From Pseudomonas sp. MUP55 (GTDB lineage Bacteria; Pseudomonadota; Gammaproteobacteria; Pseudomonadales; Pseudomonadaceae): DNA of 64,000 bases. Of this stretch, positions 7,601 through 16,560 are shown in pieces (position 1 is the stretch's first letter; each line of letters begins with the position of its first letter). Position numbers and translations under genes: made by a program. The notes under the pieces are model-generated. The model saw only the letters and a program-made list of their open reading frames with translations. It was not told the origin of the DNA and searched no databases. Location of the stretch: positions 5,401,501-5,465,500 of the forward strand of contig NZ_CP138214.1 in NCBI RefSeq assembly GCF_034043515.1, in the 5' to 3' direction.

Positions 7601-10030
7601 ATGTCCCGCACGCTAGACACTCTGTTGCGCCCCAGCCTGTTAGCCGTGGCGATTGCCCTCGGCGCACCGCTGGTCAGCCCCACACTGATCGCCGCCGAGC
7701 AGGCGTCCAGCGTGCGCGCCTACAACCTGGCGCCCGCGCCACTGGCCAGCACCCTGAACCAGATCGCCAGCCAGGCCGGCCTCGCCCTGACCCTCAACCC
7801 GGCGCTCGCCTCGGGTAAAACCTCGGCACCGGTCAAGGGCCAGTTCGATGCGCAAGGTGCGCTGCGTGAGGCATTGCGTGGGACGGGGTTGCAGTTGGAG
7901 CAGAGCAGCGCGGGGACGTTCACGCTGGTGGCGGTGCCGGAGGGGGTTGTGGCGTTGCCGGAGACCAGCATTATTGGTCAGGGTAGTTATGAGAGTGCTT
8001 GGGGGCCGGCAGAAGGTTATCTGGCCAAACGCACCGCTGCCGGCACCAAGACCGACACGGCCCTGGTCGAAGCGCCGCGCTCCATCTCCGTGGCGACTCG
8101 CGAGCAAATGCAGGATCGCAACGTGCAGAACCTCGACGACGCCGTCAAATACATGCCGGGGATTGTGTCCGCCAGCTACGGCAGTGACACTCGCTACGAC
8201 TGGATGCGTGTGCGTGGGTTCGAACCCACCCAGTTCCTCGACGGCCTGCCGCTGCCACGTGGCGTGTACGCCAACCCGAAAGCCGAAACCTGGAACCTGG
8301 ACCGCCTCGCCCTGCTGCGCGGCCCGGCCTCGTCGGTCTACGGCCAGACCCCGCCTGGCGGCTTGCTGGACATGGTCAGCCGCCGTCCCAGCGCGGAATC
8401 GAGCAGCGCCATTCAGGTGCAATACGGCAGTGACAACTACCGCCAGATCAACTTCGCCAGCACCGGCAAGATCGATGACGAAGGCCAGTTTCTCTATGGC
8501 CTCAGCGGCGTGGTGCGCGATGCCGGTACGCAGGTCGATCATATCGACAACAAGCGCTACAACATCGCGCCGAGCCTGACCTGGAATATCGATACAGATA
8601 CCAAGCTGACGTTCCTGTCGCAGTTCACTCGCGACGATACCGGCGCTACCAGCCAGTTCCTGCCGATTCAGGGCACCAAGATCAAATCGCCATTGGGTGA
8701 CATTTCCCATCATAAAAACCTGGGCGATCCGGATTACGAGTTCTACGACCGAACCTACTACGCGCTGGGTTATGCCTTCGAACACCGTTTCAATGACACC
8801 TGGCAGTTCAAGCAGAACTTGCGCTACACCAAGTCGGAACTGGCTTTCCAGCAATTGACCGTGGGCTCGTTCGCCTACTCGCCAGCGGACGCTGCCGGCA
8901 ATATCAGCCGCTCATCGACCAACGTGAACGAGGACATCAGCCAGTTCGCGGTGGATAACAATTTCCAGGCGGACTTCTCTACCGGCGATATCACCCACAC
9001 ATTACTGCTGGGCCTGGATCACCAGCGCACCGATACCTCATACCTGTCCATTTTTGGCCTCGCCGGAACAGTCAACATCTTCAACCCGATCAATACCCAG
9101 CCGGTCGTGCGACCACCGCGCTCCACGGCGTTCTATGACTACAACCAGAAAACCGTGCAGACGGGGCTGTACGTCCAGGACCAGATGGCCCTCGACAACT
9201 GGCGCCTGACCCTGGGCGGTCGTGAAGACTGGGTGCACCAAGGCACCACGTACTTCAACAAGAATGACGCGACCAACACCGACCGTAGCAAGAACTTCAG
9301 TGGCAACGCGGCGCTGAGCTATGTGTTCGACTCGGGCTTCGTACCCTATATCTCCTACGCCGAATCATTCCAACCGGCGAGCAATGCCAGCGTCTCCCCG
9401 ACAGAGTCGTATAAGCCTACCGAGGGTAAGCAGTGGGAGTTGGGGGTCAAGTACCAGCCGCCGGGCTCGAACACGCTGCTGAGTGCGGCGGTGTATGACC
9501 TCACCCAGAAAAACGTGCTGGTCACCAGCTTTCAGTCCGGTGGCGTGTCACTCACCGACCAGACCGGCGAAGTAAAGGTAAAAGGCCTGGAGCTGGAAGC
9601 CATCTCTGACGTGACCGAAAACCTCAAGGTAATCGCGGCGTATACCCTGGCCAAATCCGAAGTGCAAAAGGGCGACTTCAAAGGCAACCGCCTGCAACTG
9701 ATGCCAAACCAGCAAGCCTCGCTGTGGACTGACTACACCTGGCACAGCGGGGCACTCGATGGCTTCGGCATCGGCTTTGGCGCCCGCTACACCGGCAATA
9801 CCTATGGCGACCAGGCCAACACCTGGTCGGGCAAAGCCGACGCCTACACCGTCTTCGACGGCGCCGTGCACTATGACCTCGGCCGCCTGGACAACAGCCT
9901 CAAGGGCGCATCGGTGAAGGTGAACGCGACCAACCTGTTCAACAAGGACTACATTTCCACCTGTGATGGTTCCTACTGCTACTTCGGCGACCAACGCAGC
10001 GTCGTCGCCAGCGCCACCTACCAGTGGTGA
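7601..10030 (+). CDS. TonB-dependent ferric-siderophore receptor with STN signalling domain
   Basis: An 809-residue outer-membrane receptor. A signal peptide ends around IAAEQA (residue 30), followed by an STN domain at about 35-110 (YNLAPAPLASTLNQIASQAG), a plug (APRSISVATREQMQDRN, DAVKYMPGIV, RGFEPTQFLDGLPL, LRGPASSVYGQTPPGG) and a 22-strand barrel ending in ATYQW with the terminal aromatic. The STN domain couples to FecR, so binding of its siderophore should induce its own transcription. ATG 7601 is preceded by AGGAG. Context suggests a FoxA/ferrioxamine-like receptor, but the ligand cannot be read from sequence. Confidence 0.93.
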   Translation: MSRTLDTLLRPSLLAVAIALGAPLVSPTLIAAEQASSVRAYNLAPAPLASTLNQIASQAGLALTLNPALASGKTSAPVKGQFDAQGALREALRGTGLQLEQSSAGTFTLVAVPEGVVALPETSIIGQGSYESAWGPAEGYLAKRTAAGTKTDTALVEAPRSISVATREQMQDRNVQNLDDAVKYMPGIVSASYGSDTRYDWMRVRGFEPTQFLDGLPLPRGVYANPKAETWNLDRLALLRGPASSVYGQTPPGGLLDMVSRRPSAESSSAIQVQYGSDNYRQINFASTGKIDDEGQFLYGLSGVVRDAGTQVDHIDNKRYNIAPSLTWNIDTDTKLTFLSQFTRDDTGATSQFLPIQGTKIKSPLGDISHHKNLGDPDYEFYDRTYYALGYAFEHRFNDTWQFKQNLRYTKSELAFQQLTVGSFAYSPADAAGNISRSSTNVNEDISQFAVDNNFQADFSTGDITHTLLLGLDHQRTDTSYLSIFGLAGTVNIFNPINTQPVVRPPRSTAFYDYNQKTVQTGLYVQDQMALDNWRLTLGGREDWVHQGTTYFNKNDATNTDRSKNFSGNAALSYVFDSGFVPYISYAESFQPASNASVSPTESYKPTEGKQWELGVKYQPPGSNTLLSAAVYDLTQKNVLVTSFQSGGVSLTDQTGEVKVKGLELEAISDVTENLKVIAAYTLAKSEVQKGDFKGNRLQLMPNQQASLWTDYTWHSGALDGFGIGFGARYTGNTYGDQANTWSGKADAYTVFDGAVHYDLGRLDNSLKGASVKVNATNLFNKDYISTCDGSYCYFGDQRSVVASATYQW

Positions 10031-10050
10031 TCGGCTGAGTTAACAACCAG

Positions 10051-10072
10051 GCCGTCCTGAAAGGGCGGCTTT
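10051..10072 (+). terminator. Possible weak terminator after the TonB receptor
   Basis: GCCGTCCT and AGGGCGGC pair with one mismatch around a 3-base loop and are followed by TTT. It may attenuate read-through into the PepSY gene. Confidence 0.4.
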
Positions 10073-10094
10073 GGTGTGTCTGAAGGCTAGAAAA

Positions 10095-11198
10095 ATGAAA
10101 AGCAAAACCATCCGCCGCTGGTCCTTCATCCACACCTGGACCAGCCTGATCTGCACCGTATTCCTGCTGATGCTCGCCCTCACCGGCTTGCCGTTGGTGT
10201 TTCATCACGAGATCGACCATCTGCTGGGCAACGAACCCGAGCTCAAGCAGATGCCCGCCGATACGCCGCAGCTCAACCTGGAGCAACTGGTGGCCAAGGC
10301 CCAGGCCCATCGCCCGGGCGAGGCCATGCAGTACCTGGCCTGGGACGAGGAAGACAAGAATGGCGTGATCGCGATCATGGCCGCCACGGCCGGCACCGAG
10401 CCGAATTCGTCGCATACCTTCATGCTCGATGCCCGCACCGGTGAAACGGTGGAGATGCCGTCGGCCAATGGCGGGCTGACCCTGTTCCTGCTGCGCCTGC
10501 ACGTGGACATGTTCGCCGGGCTGCCCGGCAAGCTGTTGCTCGCGTTCATGGGCCTGTTGTTCGTGCTGGCGATTGTCTCGGGCACGGTGCTGTACCTGCC
10601 GTTCATGCGCCGCTTGAAATTCGCCACCGTCCGCCAGGACAAATCCACGCGCCTGCGCTGGCTCGACCTGCACAACCTGATCGGCGTGGTCACCCTGACC
10701 TGGGCATTGGTGGTGGGCGTGACCGGAGTGATCAGCGCCTGTGCCGACCTGATCATCGCCGCCTGGCGCCAGGACGCCTTGAGCGCCATGATCGAACCCT
10801 ATAAAAACGCCCCGCCGCTGACCCAGCGCGCGCCGGCAACCGAGCTGCTGAGCATTGCCGCCCAGGCCGCGCCGGGCATGGAGCCAGACTTCATTGCCTT
10901 CCCCGGCACGCGCTTCTCCAGCGAACATCATTACGCCGTGTTCATGAAGGGCAGCACCCACCTCACCTCCCACCTGCTCACGCCGGTATTGATAGACGCC
11001 CGCACCCTGGCCGTGACCGCCATCGCCGAACGGCCCTGGTACATGGACGCCATGGGCATGTCCCAGCCGCTGCACTTTGGTGACTACGGCGGCATGCCGA
11101 TGAAGATCCTCTGGGCGGCGCTGGATGTGCTGACCATCATCGTGCTGGTCAGCGGGATCTACCTGTGGATCGTGCGGCGCAAGGCGGGCAAGGCATGA
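10095..11198 (+). CDS. PepSY-associated TM protein (ferrisiderophore reductase-like)
   Basis: A 367-residue inner-membrane protein of the PepSY-TM family. Four membrane helices are visible, near residues 14-34, 145-167, 195-217 and 343-361, with a long periplasmic loop between helices 1 and 2 and another between 3 and 4. Conserved histidines in helix regions (FIHTWTS, FHHEIDH, LHVDMFAG, LDLHNLIG) fit heme ligation. Relatives such as FoxB or FpvG are implicated in periplasmic iron release from siderophores. ATG 10095 follows GAAGG; an upstream GTG is rejected for lack of a ribosome site. Its stop overlaps the next start as ATGA. Confidence 0.85.
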   Translation: MKSKTIRRWSFIHTWTSLICTVFLLMLALTGLPLVFHHEIDHLLGNEPELKQMPADTPQLNLEQLVAKAQAHRPGEAMQYLAWDEEDKNGVIAIMAATAGTEPNSSHTFMLDARTGETVEMPSANGGLTLFLLRLHVDMFAGLPGKLLLAFMGLLFVLAIVSGTVLYLPFMRRLKFATVRQDKSTRLRWLDLHNLIGVVTLTWALVVGVTGVISACADLIIAAWRQDALSAMIEPYKNAPPLTQRAPATELLSIAAQAAPGMEPDFIAFPGTRFSSEHHYAVFMKGSTHLTSHLLTPVLIDARTLAVTAIAERPWYMDAMGMSQPLHFGDYGGMPMKILWAALDVLTIIVLVSGIYLWIVRRKAGKA

Positions 11199-11377
11199 AG
11201 CCCAGGCAGTCGAGTTTCTGGAAGGTGTTTGGCATTCCGCTGGGGATCGGCCTGCTCAGCGCCGCCGGGTTGTTTGCGGCGTTGCTGGGGGATGGGTGGT
11301 GGGATGCGTTGAGTTGGGTGGGGTTAGGCGTTCCTGCTGGCATTGGTGCATGGGCGTTGTTCCAGCGGCGTGGCTGA
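11195..11377 (+). CDS. Small membrane protein, 60 aa
   Basis: Translationally coupled to the PepSY gene (ATGA overlap), which is the best argument that it is real. After a short basic head (MKPRQSSFWK) it has two hydrophobic helices, at residues 11-28 and 36-54, with a Gly/Trp-rich turn between them, and a basic tail (QRRG). It may be an accessory subunit of the PepSY membrane reductase. I recognise no family with certainty. Confidence 0.7.
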   Translation: MKPRQSSFWKVFGIPLGIGLLSAAGLFAALLGDGWWDALSWVGLGVPAGIGAWALFQRRG

Positions 11378-11380
11378 GGG

Positions 11381-11461
11381 CGCTATCGGGGGCAAGCCCC
11401 CTCCCACATTTAACGGCGTTCACAGTTCAACTGTGGGAGGGGGCTTGCCCCCGATGAGGCC
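11381..11461. repeat. Family A REP inverted pair, near-identical to 7419-7499
   Basis: The same 81-base element, in the same orientation, as the one preceding the TonB receptor, differing at one spacer base. It closes the receptor / PepSY / small ORF segment on the right. Confidence 0.95.
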
Positions 11462-11540
11462 ATCAAAGCCTGCAAAAATCCCCCTCGCCAGCCACGGCAC
11501 AAGCCTCTAGTCTAGCCACACCCCATCTTGAGGAATGCCC

Positions 11541-12170
11541 ATGTCTGCGCCCAGCATGACCTTGTTCCACAACCCCGCTTCGCCGTTCGTGCGCAAAGTC
11601 CGCGTGCTGCTGATCGAGACCGGTCAACAGGACCGTGTCGCCCTGCACGCCTGCATGCCCACCCCGGTCAACCCGGACGCGCATGTGGTGCAAGGCAACC
11701 CGGTCGGCAAGATCCCGGCCCTGCGCCTGGCCGACGACTCGGTGCTGCATGACAGCCGAGTGATCCTCGACTACCTCGACCACCAGCACGTCGGCAACCC
11801 GCTGATCCCCCGCGACGGCTCGGCGCGCTGGCGCCGCCTGACCCTGGCCTCGATGGCCGACGGGATCATGGATGCCGCCGTGCTGGTGCGCTACGAGACC
11901 GCGATGCGCCCGGTGGAGAAACACTGGGACCAGTGGCTGGACGAGCAGCGCAACAAGATACGTCGCGCACTGGCTGAGCTGGAGGCCGAGGCCATCGCCG
12001 AACTGGCCAGCCACTTCGACATCGCCGCGATCAGCGTGGCCTGTGCCCTGGGCTACCTCGACTTCCGCCACCCCGACCTGCAATGGCGCACGGATAACCC
12101 CAAGCTTGCCGACTGGTACGCCGAGATCAGCCAGCGGCCTTCGATGCTGCAGACCCAGCCCCCCGCCTGA
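11541..12170 (+). CDS. Glutathione S-transferase family protein
   Basis: A 209-residue cytosolic GST. The thioredoxin-fold N-terminal domain (residues 4-80) shows LFHNPASPFVRKVRVLL, a cis-proline motif GKIPALRL and the glutathione-binding SRVILDYLD. The all-helical C-terminal domain follows (DIAAISVACALGYLDFR). The substrate is unknown. GAGGA upstream favours ATG 11541 over the ATG two codons earlier, which sits too close to it. It is monocistronic and bounded by REPs on both sides. Confidence 0.9.
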   Translation: MSAPSMTLFHNPASPFVRKVRVLLIETGQQDRVALHACMPTPVNPDAHVVQGNPVGKIPALRLADDSVLHDSRVILDYLDHQHVGNPLIPRDGSARWRRLTLASMADGIMDAAVLVRYETAMRPVEKHWDQWLDEQRNKIRRALAELEAEAIAELASHFDIAAISVACALGYLDFRHPDLQWRTDNPKLADWYAEISQRPSMLQTQPPA

Positions 12171-12188
12171 TGTTCACGCACACCCAAT

Positions 12189-12277
12189 GTGGGAGGGGGC
12201 TTGCCCCCGATTGCGGTGTGTCATTGAGCTCATCTTTCTCTGAACCACCGCTATCGGGGGCAAGCCCCCTCCCACAT
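12189..12277. repeat. Family A REP inverted pair
   Basis: GTGGGAGGGGGCTTGCCCCC arm, spacer, and inverted arm ending CCCCCTCCCAC. It lies between the convergent GST and creD genes and may work as a bidirectional terminator. Confidence 0.95.
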
Positions 12278-12344
12278 TGAGCCGCGGTGTGGTTGAGGAA
12301 GTTGACCAGCCTTACCTTCATCTGCTGATCCTCGCGCAAGCCAA

Positions 12345-13718
12345 TCATTGCACCGCCTCCAGGTCGAACTGCAACGGCTCCACTGCCTTGCGCTTGCCCA
12401 CGCCATACCAGTCCAGTTTGCGCGTCAGCACCATCACCGTGCCCAGCAGGCCGAACAGCAGCAACGAGCCCATCAGCAACGCATAATCCTCGGCACTCAG
12501 CAGCCCGTACAACAAGCCATACAACGCCGCCAATCCCACCGAAAATCCCAGGCCATGGGCCACGCTGCGCAGCACATGGCACACGTAGAAACCGATCAAC
12601 ACGACGCAGGCACTGGCCGATATCAGGTAAGCCATGGCAAAGCCCAGATGCTCGGATAGCGACAACAGCAACAGGTAGAAAAACGCCAGCGCAACGCCCA
12701 CCAACGCATACTGGATGGGGTGCACCGCCAGGTTCTTGAGCACTTCGAACAGGAAGAAGCCGGCAAAGGTCAGGGCGATGAACAGCAGCGCGTATTTGAT
12801 CGCGCGGTCGCTTTTGAGGTACTGGTCCACCGGGTCGATGAAGTTCACGCCGAAGCTGCGGTTGTTGAAGTCATCACAGCCTTGGCGGTCCAGGCAGGTT
12901 TGCAGGGCCTGTTCCAGGTTGGTGGAGAAAAACGAGGTCTGCCAGTGAGCGGTAAAACCCTTGTCGGTGACGTCGCGCTGCGCCGGCAGGAAGTTGCCGA
13001 TAAAGCTGGGGTGCGGCCAGTTGGAGGCCAGTGATACCTGGCTGGTCTTGCCCACTGGCACCACCTGCAGTTGTTCGGTGCCCTGCAGACGCAGGTCGAA
13101 GGCGAAGTCCAGGGCGACGGGTTTCTTGCTGTCCTGATCGGGCAGCATCACATGCACCCCTTCCCCCAGCCAGTCCACTTGGGAGCCCGGCGAAAATTCC
13201 AGGCGCTGCTCGCCCAGCTCCAGCTTCAGCGCATTTTCGATGCCGCGTATATCGCTGATGCCCACCGCCAGAAATGCCGGCTCAAAACGGTAGTCGGCGA
13301 AGTTCTCCGTGATGCCCAGTTGGGCAGGCAACTGGAAGCGCCCGCTGATGCGGTTGTCGGCATGGAACAACCGCGCCTGGTAGATGCCCCGTGCGCGCAG
13401 TTCGGTCTGCACCTGGCCGTCGAGCGCGAAATGCTCCGGCAGGAAATACAAGCGGCCACGCTCCTCACGGGTTTCTTCGTAGCGTTTGTTGAGTTTTTCA
13501 TTGAGCTTCCACTCGCGCACCGTCTTGCGATAAGGCACCACCATCACCGGCCCGGTGAGGCGTTGGGCAAAGCTCGAGCTGCGGGCGATGTCCATCAATA
13601 CGCCGTCGCGCAGTTGTTGGCGGTCGCTGATGATGCCGTTGATCATCAGCAACGGAATCAGCAACAGCAGGATCAGTAGCGCAATCGCGCCAAGTTTGAA
13701 AAGCAGGCTGCGGTTCAT
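12345..13718 (-). CDS. creD: CreD inner-membrane protein
   Basis: A 457-residue inner-membrane protein of the CreD family, the effector gene of the CreBC two-component system, linked in other species to envelope stress and beta-lactam response. It has one N-terminal helix (residues 7-29), a large periplasmic domain (about 30-300) and a cluster of about five helices toward the C-terminus (YALLFIALTFAGFFLFEVL and following). ATG 13718 has GGGAGAG upstream. It follows creC by 51 bases, so the order is creB-creC-creD on one strand. I saw no pair of TTCAC half-sites just upstream. Confidence 0.95.
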   Translation of the reverse strand: MNRSLLFKLGAIALLILLLLIPLLMINGIISDRQQLRDGVLMDIARSSSFAQRLTGPVMVVPYRKTVREWKLNEKLNKRYEETREERGRLYFLPEHFALDGQVQTELRARGIYQARLFHADNRISGRFQLPAQLGITENFADYRFEPAFLAVGISDIRGIENALKLELGEQRLEFSPGSQVDWLGEGVHVMLPDQDSKKPVALDFAFDLRLQGTEQLQVVPVGKTSQVSLASNWPHPSFIGNFLPAQRDVTDKGFTAHWQTSFFSTNLEQALQTCLDRQGCDDFNNRSFGVNFIDPVDQYLKSDRAIKYALLFIALTFAGFFLFEVLKNLAVHPIQYALVGVALAFFYLLLLSLSEHLGFAMAYLISASACVVLIGFYVCHVLRSVAHGLGFSVGLAALYGLLYGLLSAEDYALLMGSLLLFGLLGTVMVLTRKLDWYGVGKRKAVEPLQFDLEAVQ

Positions 13719-13769
13719 GGGGCTCTCCCTGTTTTGATGAGGAGAGTCTGGGCAGCCTGTGTGGGGGCT

Positions 13770-15209
13770 TTATGTGGGCAGTGTGGAGACTGTGTGGAGA
13801 TGCAGCACCACCTGCACGCCGCCAGGCACGTTGCCGATCTGCAGCAGGCCGCCGTGCAGCTTCATCACTTCCTCGACAAAATTGAGGCCCAGGCCCGTGC
13901 TTTTGCGTCCGCTGGCCGGGCGTGGCAGGGAATAGAACCGCTCGCTCAGGCGCGGCAAGGCGTAATCCGGGATCGGCGCGGCCTGGTTGAACAGGCTCAC
14001 TTGCACGTCGTTGTGCTGCACCTGCGCGCTGAACCGCAGCGCGCCGCCGGGCGGGGTGAAATCCAGCGCGTTGTCCAACAGGTTGCCCAGGGCCTGGCGC
14101 AGCAGGAACGGCTCGCCAAACACCTTCACCTCGGCGCCAATGCATTGTTCGACGCGCAGGCCGGCGCCTTCGATCCGTGCGCACTGCGCCATCAACACTT
14201 CGTCGACCAAGCCCGCCAGCGTCATACTCGTTTGTTCTTCCAGCCCCTGGCGCTGCTCCACCTGCGCCAGGTTCAACAGCCGCTCGATCAGTTGCTGCAG
14301 GCGCGCGCTTTCGCTGTCGATATTGCCCACGAAGCGCTGCTGCTGTTCGCGGGTCATATCGCCCTGCAGCAACTCCGCCGCACCGCGAATGGCTGCCAGC
14401 GGGCTTTTCAGTTCGTGGGTCAGGGTGTGCACGTAATGTTCGACATAGGCTTTGCCCTCCAACTGCGTGCGCATGTGCTCGACGGCGGTGGACAGTTGCT
14501 TGAGCTCGCCGCCCCGGTAATGGGGCAACTCGGCCCTGCGCCCTTCGCTGACGGCCTGGGCGTAGGCGGTCAAGCGCTTGAGAGCGACGCTCAGCCACCA
14601 CGACAACAGTGCGCCCAGCAGCAGGCCCAGAATCACCAACCCGGCGCCGTACCACAGCAGGCGTCGCTCGGTGCGGTCGACGTAGGGCTGCAACGAGCTG
14701 TTGGGCTTGGCCACGGTGACCACGCCGATAATGCGGCCGTCGTCGCGAATCGGCGCGCCCACGTGCATCACCGATGAGTTGGGGTTATCCGGCTCGCTGC
14801 GCGAGGATCGCGCGCCGTACTCGCCGCGCAGGGTCAGGTACACGTCGTTCCACTTGGAATAGTCCTGGCCCACCGCGTCGCCCGTGGAGTCGAGCAGTAC
14901 CCTGCCCTTGGCGTCGGTGACATAGATGCGATGGTTGACCTGGTTCTTCGGCAGGCCCCAGATGACCGCCCCCGGCTGACGATTGCCGTAAGCCTTGAGC
15001 AGCTCGGGCCAGCGGCTCTGGCCGAGGGTGCCGTTCTTCACATCATCGCGCAGGATTTCGGCGAGCAGGTTGGCGGTGTCCACCAAGGTTTCTTCGGTGG
15101 ACTGGCGCACGCCCGGGCGGATTTCCTTCATTACCGTGTTGAGCACGAAATAGCCGGTCAGGCCGATGAACAGCGCGTACACCAGGAAGATCCGCAGCCC
15201 CAGGCGCAT
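13770..15209 (-). CDS. creC: CreC sensor histidine kinase
   Basis: A 479-residue membrane kinase. It has an N-terminal helix (residues 6-27), a periplasmic sensor region of about 150 residues, a second helix near 187-208, HAMP, a HisKA domain with the H-box HTLTHELKSPLAA near residue 265, and an HATPase with N-box NLLDNALDF and G-boxes around STGLGLNFVEEV. It would phosphorylate CreB in response to an envelope or metabolic cue. Its ATG overlaps the creB stop by one base (TGATG), so synthesis is coupled. A tail of about 12 residues follows the last HATPase motif. Confidence 0.95.
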   Translation of the reverse strand: MRLGLRIFLVYALFIGLTGYFVLNTVMKEIRPGVRQSTEETLVDTANLLAEILRDDVKNGTLGQSRWPELLKAYGNRQPGAVIWGLPKNQVNHRIYVTDAKGRVLLDSTGDAVGQDYSKWNDVYLTLRGEYGARSSRSEPDNPNSSVMHVGAPIRDDGRIIGVVTVAKPNSSLQPYVDRTERRLLWYGAGLVILGLLLGALLSWWLSVALKRLTAYAQAVSEGRRAELPHYRGGELKQLSTAVEHMRTQLEGKAYVEHYVHTLTHELKSPLAAIRGAAELLQGDMTREQQQRFVGNIDSESARLQQLIERLLNLAQVEQRQGLEEQTSMTLAGLVDEVLMAQCARIEGAGLRVEQCIGAEVKVFGEPFLLRQALGNLLDNALDFTPPGGALRFSAQVQHNDVQVSLFNQAAPIPDYALPRLSERFYSLPRPASGRKSTGLGLNFVEEVMKLHGGLLQIGNVPGGVQVVLHLHTVSTLPT

Positions 15210-15877
15210 CAGCTATGGCTCGGGCTGTAGCTGTAACCCAGGCCGCGATGCGTCTGGATCGGTTCGGCATCGGCGGCCACGCTGCGCAGTTTGCTGCGCA
15301 GGCTTTTGATATGGGTGTCGATATTGCGCTCGTAGCCGGCGTCGGCCGGTACCCCCACAGCGTCCAGCAGTTGCTCGCGGCTGAACACTCGCTCGGGTTG
15401 GTCCAGCAGGCTTTGCAGCAGGCGAAACTCATGACGCGTCAGGCTCAGTGGCTGGCTGCGATACAGGATCTGCATGCGTTCCAGGTCGACCTGAAACACC
15501 GCAGGCGCCACATTCGGGCCGACACGTTTGAGGATCGCCCGCACCCTGGCCGCCACTTCGCGCGGGCTGAAGGGCTTGACCACATAATCGTCGGCACCGA
15601 TTTCCAGCCCTACCACCCGGTCGATCTCGCCATCGCGCGCGCTGAGGAACATCACCGGCACTTCGCTGAACCGGCGCAGTTGCTTGCAGGTTTCAAAACC
15701 ACTGATGTCGGGCAGGCCGATGTCGAGGATGATCAGGTCGGCCGGGCTCTGGCGCTGATGCTCCAGCGCCGCCTGGCCGAGGCTCAGCCAGGTGGTGGTA
15801 AAGCCTTCGCCTTGCAGGGCAAAAATCAGCGTGTCGGCTATTGCCGCTTCGTCTTCGACAATCAGGATATGCGGCAT
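15209..15877 (-). CDS. creB: CreB response regulator (OmpR family)
   Basis: A 222-residue regulator with an N-terminal receiver (acidic E8-D9-E10, phospho-acceptor D52 in IILDIGLP, VVKPFSPRE lysine near 103) and a C-terminal winged-helix DNA-binding domain (LSLTRHEFRLLQSLL, RNIDTHIKSLRSKL). Known CreB proteins activate creD and other cre genes. It is first in the operon; the upstream retropepsin-like gene lies on the same strand only 9 bases away, so a transcript may begin there. Confidence 0.95.
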   Translation of the reverse strand: MPHILIVEDEAAIADTLIFALQGEGFTTTWLSLGQAALEHQRQSPADLIILDIGLPDISGFETCKQLRRFSEVPVMFLSARDGEIDRVVGLEIGADDYVVKPFSPREVAARVRAILKRVGPNVAPAVFQVDLERMQILYRSQPLSLTRHEFRLLQSLLDQPERVFSREQLLDAVGVPADAGYERNIDTHIKSLRSKLRSVAADAEPIQTHRGLGYSYSPSHS

Positions 15878-15886
15878 GGGGGTCCG

Positions 15887-16390
15887 TCAGCAGTCCGGTT
15901 TGTCGGCAGTGTAGCGACGCGCCGGGTTTACCGCTGCACCGAATTCACGCAAGGCCTTGGCGCCGATCAGCAGCGGGTAGTTGAAACTGCTGCGGTCGGT
16001 GAGGTTGACCTCGACGGTACGCTTGACGTCACCCAGGCACATCTCCAGGTCGATCACCGGGCGCTTGGCCACGCTGGCTTCGTCCTTGTCGTCATCTTCG
16101 TCGGCGCGGCTCTTGATCTTGCTGATGCGCGAGACCTTGTGCTCGTAGACCTTGTTGTCGGCGTCCTTGCCGCCGAGACGGAAGCGCACCCAGTCATCGC
16201 CATCACGGGTGAAGGTTTCGATGTCGCGGGCCGACAGCGAGGCGGTCAGCGCGCCGGTGTCCATCTTGGCCTTGAAGGTCTGGCCGATTTCCGGCAACTG
16301 AATGTATTCGTAGCGACCGTAGAGGGTCGGTTCGGCAGCCAACACAGGCACGGCGGCCATAAGGGCGAACGCGGCAAGGAGCAATTTCAC
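15887..16390 (-). CDS. Retropepsin-like (ATP-dependent zinc protease / DUF785 family) exported protein
   Basis: A 167-residue protein with a signal peptide (VKLLLAAFALMAAVPVLAAEP, broken here only by cleavage near residue 20) and a retropepsin-like fold with an active-site-type motif MDTGALTASLSA. The family is annotated as putative ATP-dependent zinc protease, but its fold is that of aspartic peptidases. The GTG at 16390 is preceded by GAGGAAA and gives a clean signal peptide; longer N-termini do not. An acidic insert (RADEDDDKDEAS) interrupts the domain. It lies just upstream of creB on the same strand. Confidence 0.82.
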   Translation of the reverse strand: MKLLLAAFALMAAVPVLAAEPTLYGRYEYIQLPEIGQTFKAKMDTGALTASLSARDIETFTRDGDDWVRFRLGGKDADNKVYEHKVSRISKIKSRADEDDDKDEASVAKRPVIDLEMCLGDVKRTVEVNLTDRSSFNYPLLIGAKALREFGAAVNPARRYTADKPDC

Positions 16391-16560
16391 AACGGATTTC
16401 CTCGAAAGAAGTGGACGGATTCTAGACCGCACGCACAGCACTTAGTTGGACGACCGAGCATAACCGGGCCATTGTGAAACATTCGTGCGGCAATTTGCGA
16501 TTTGGCCTCTAGACTCACCTTGCTTATCATTGCCCGCCCACAGAATTCCAAGAGTTGCTT

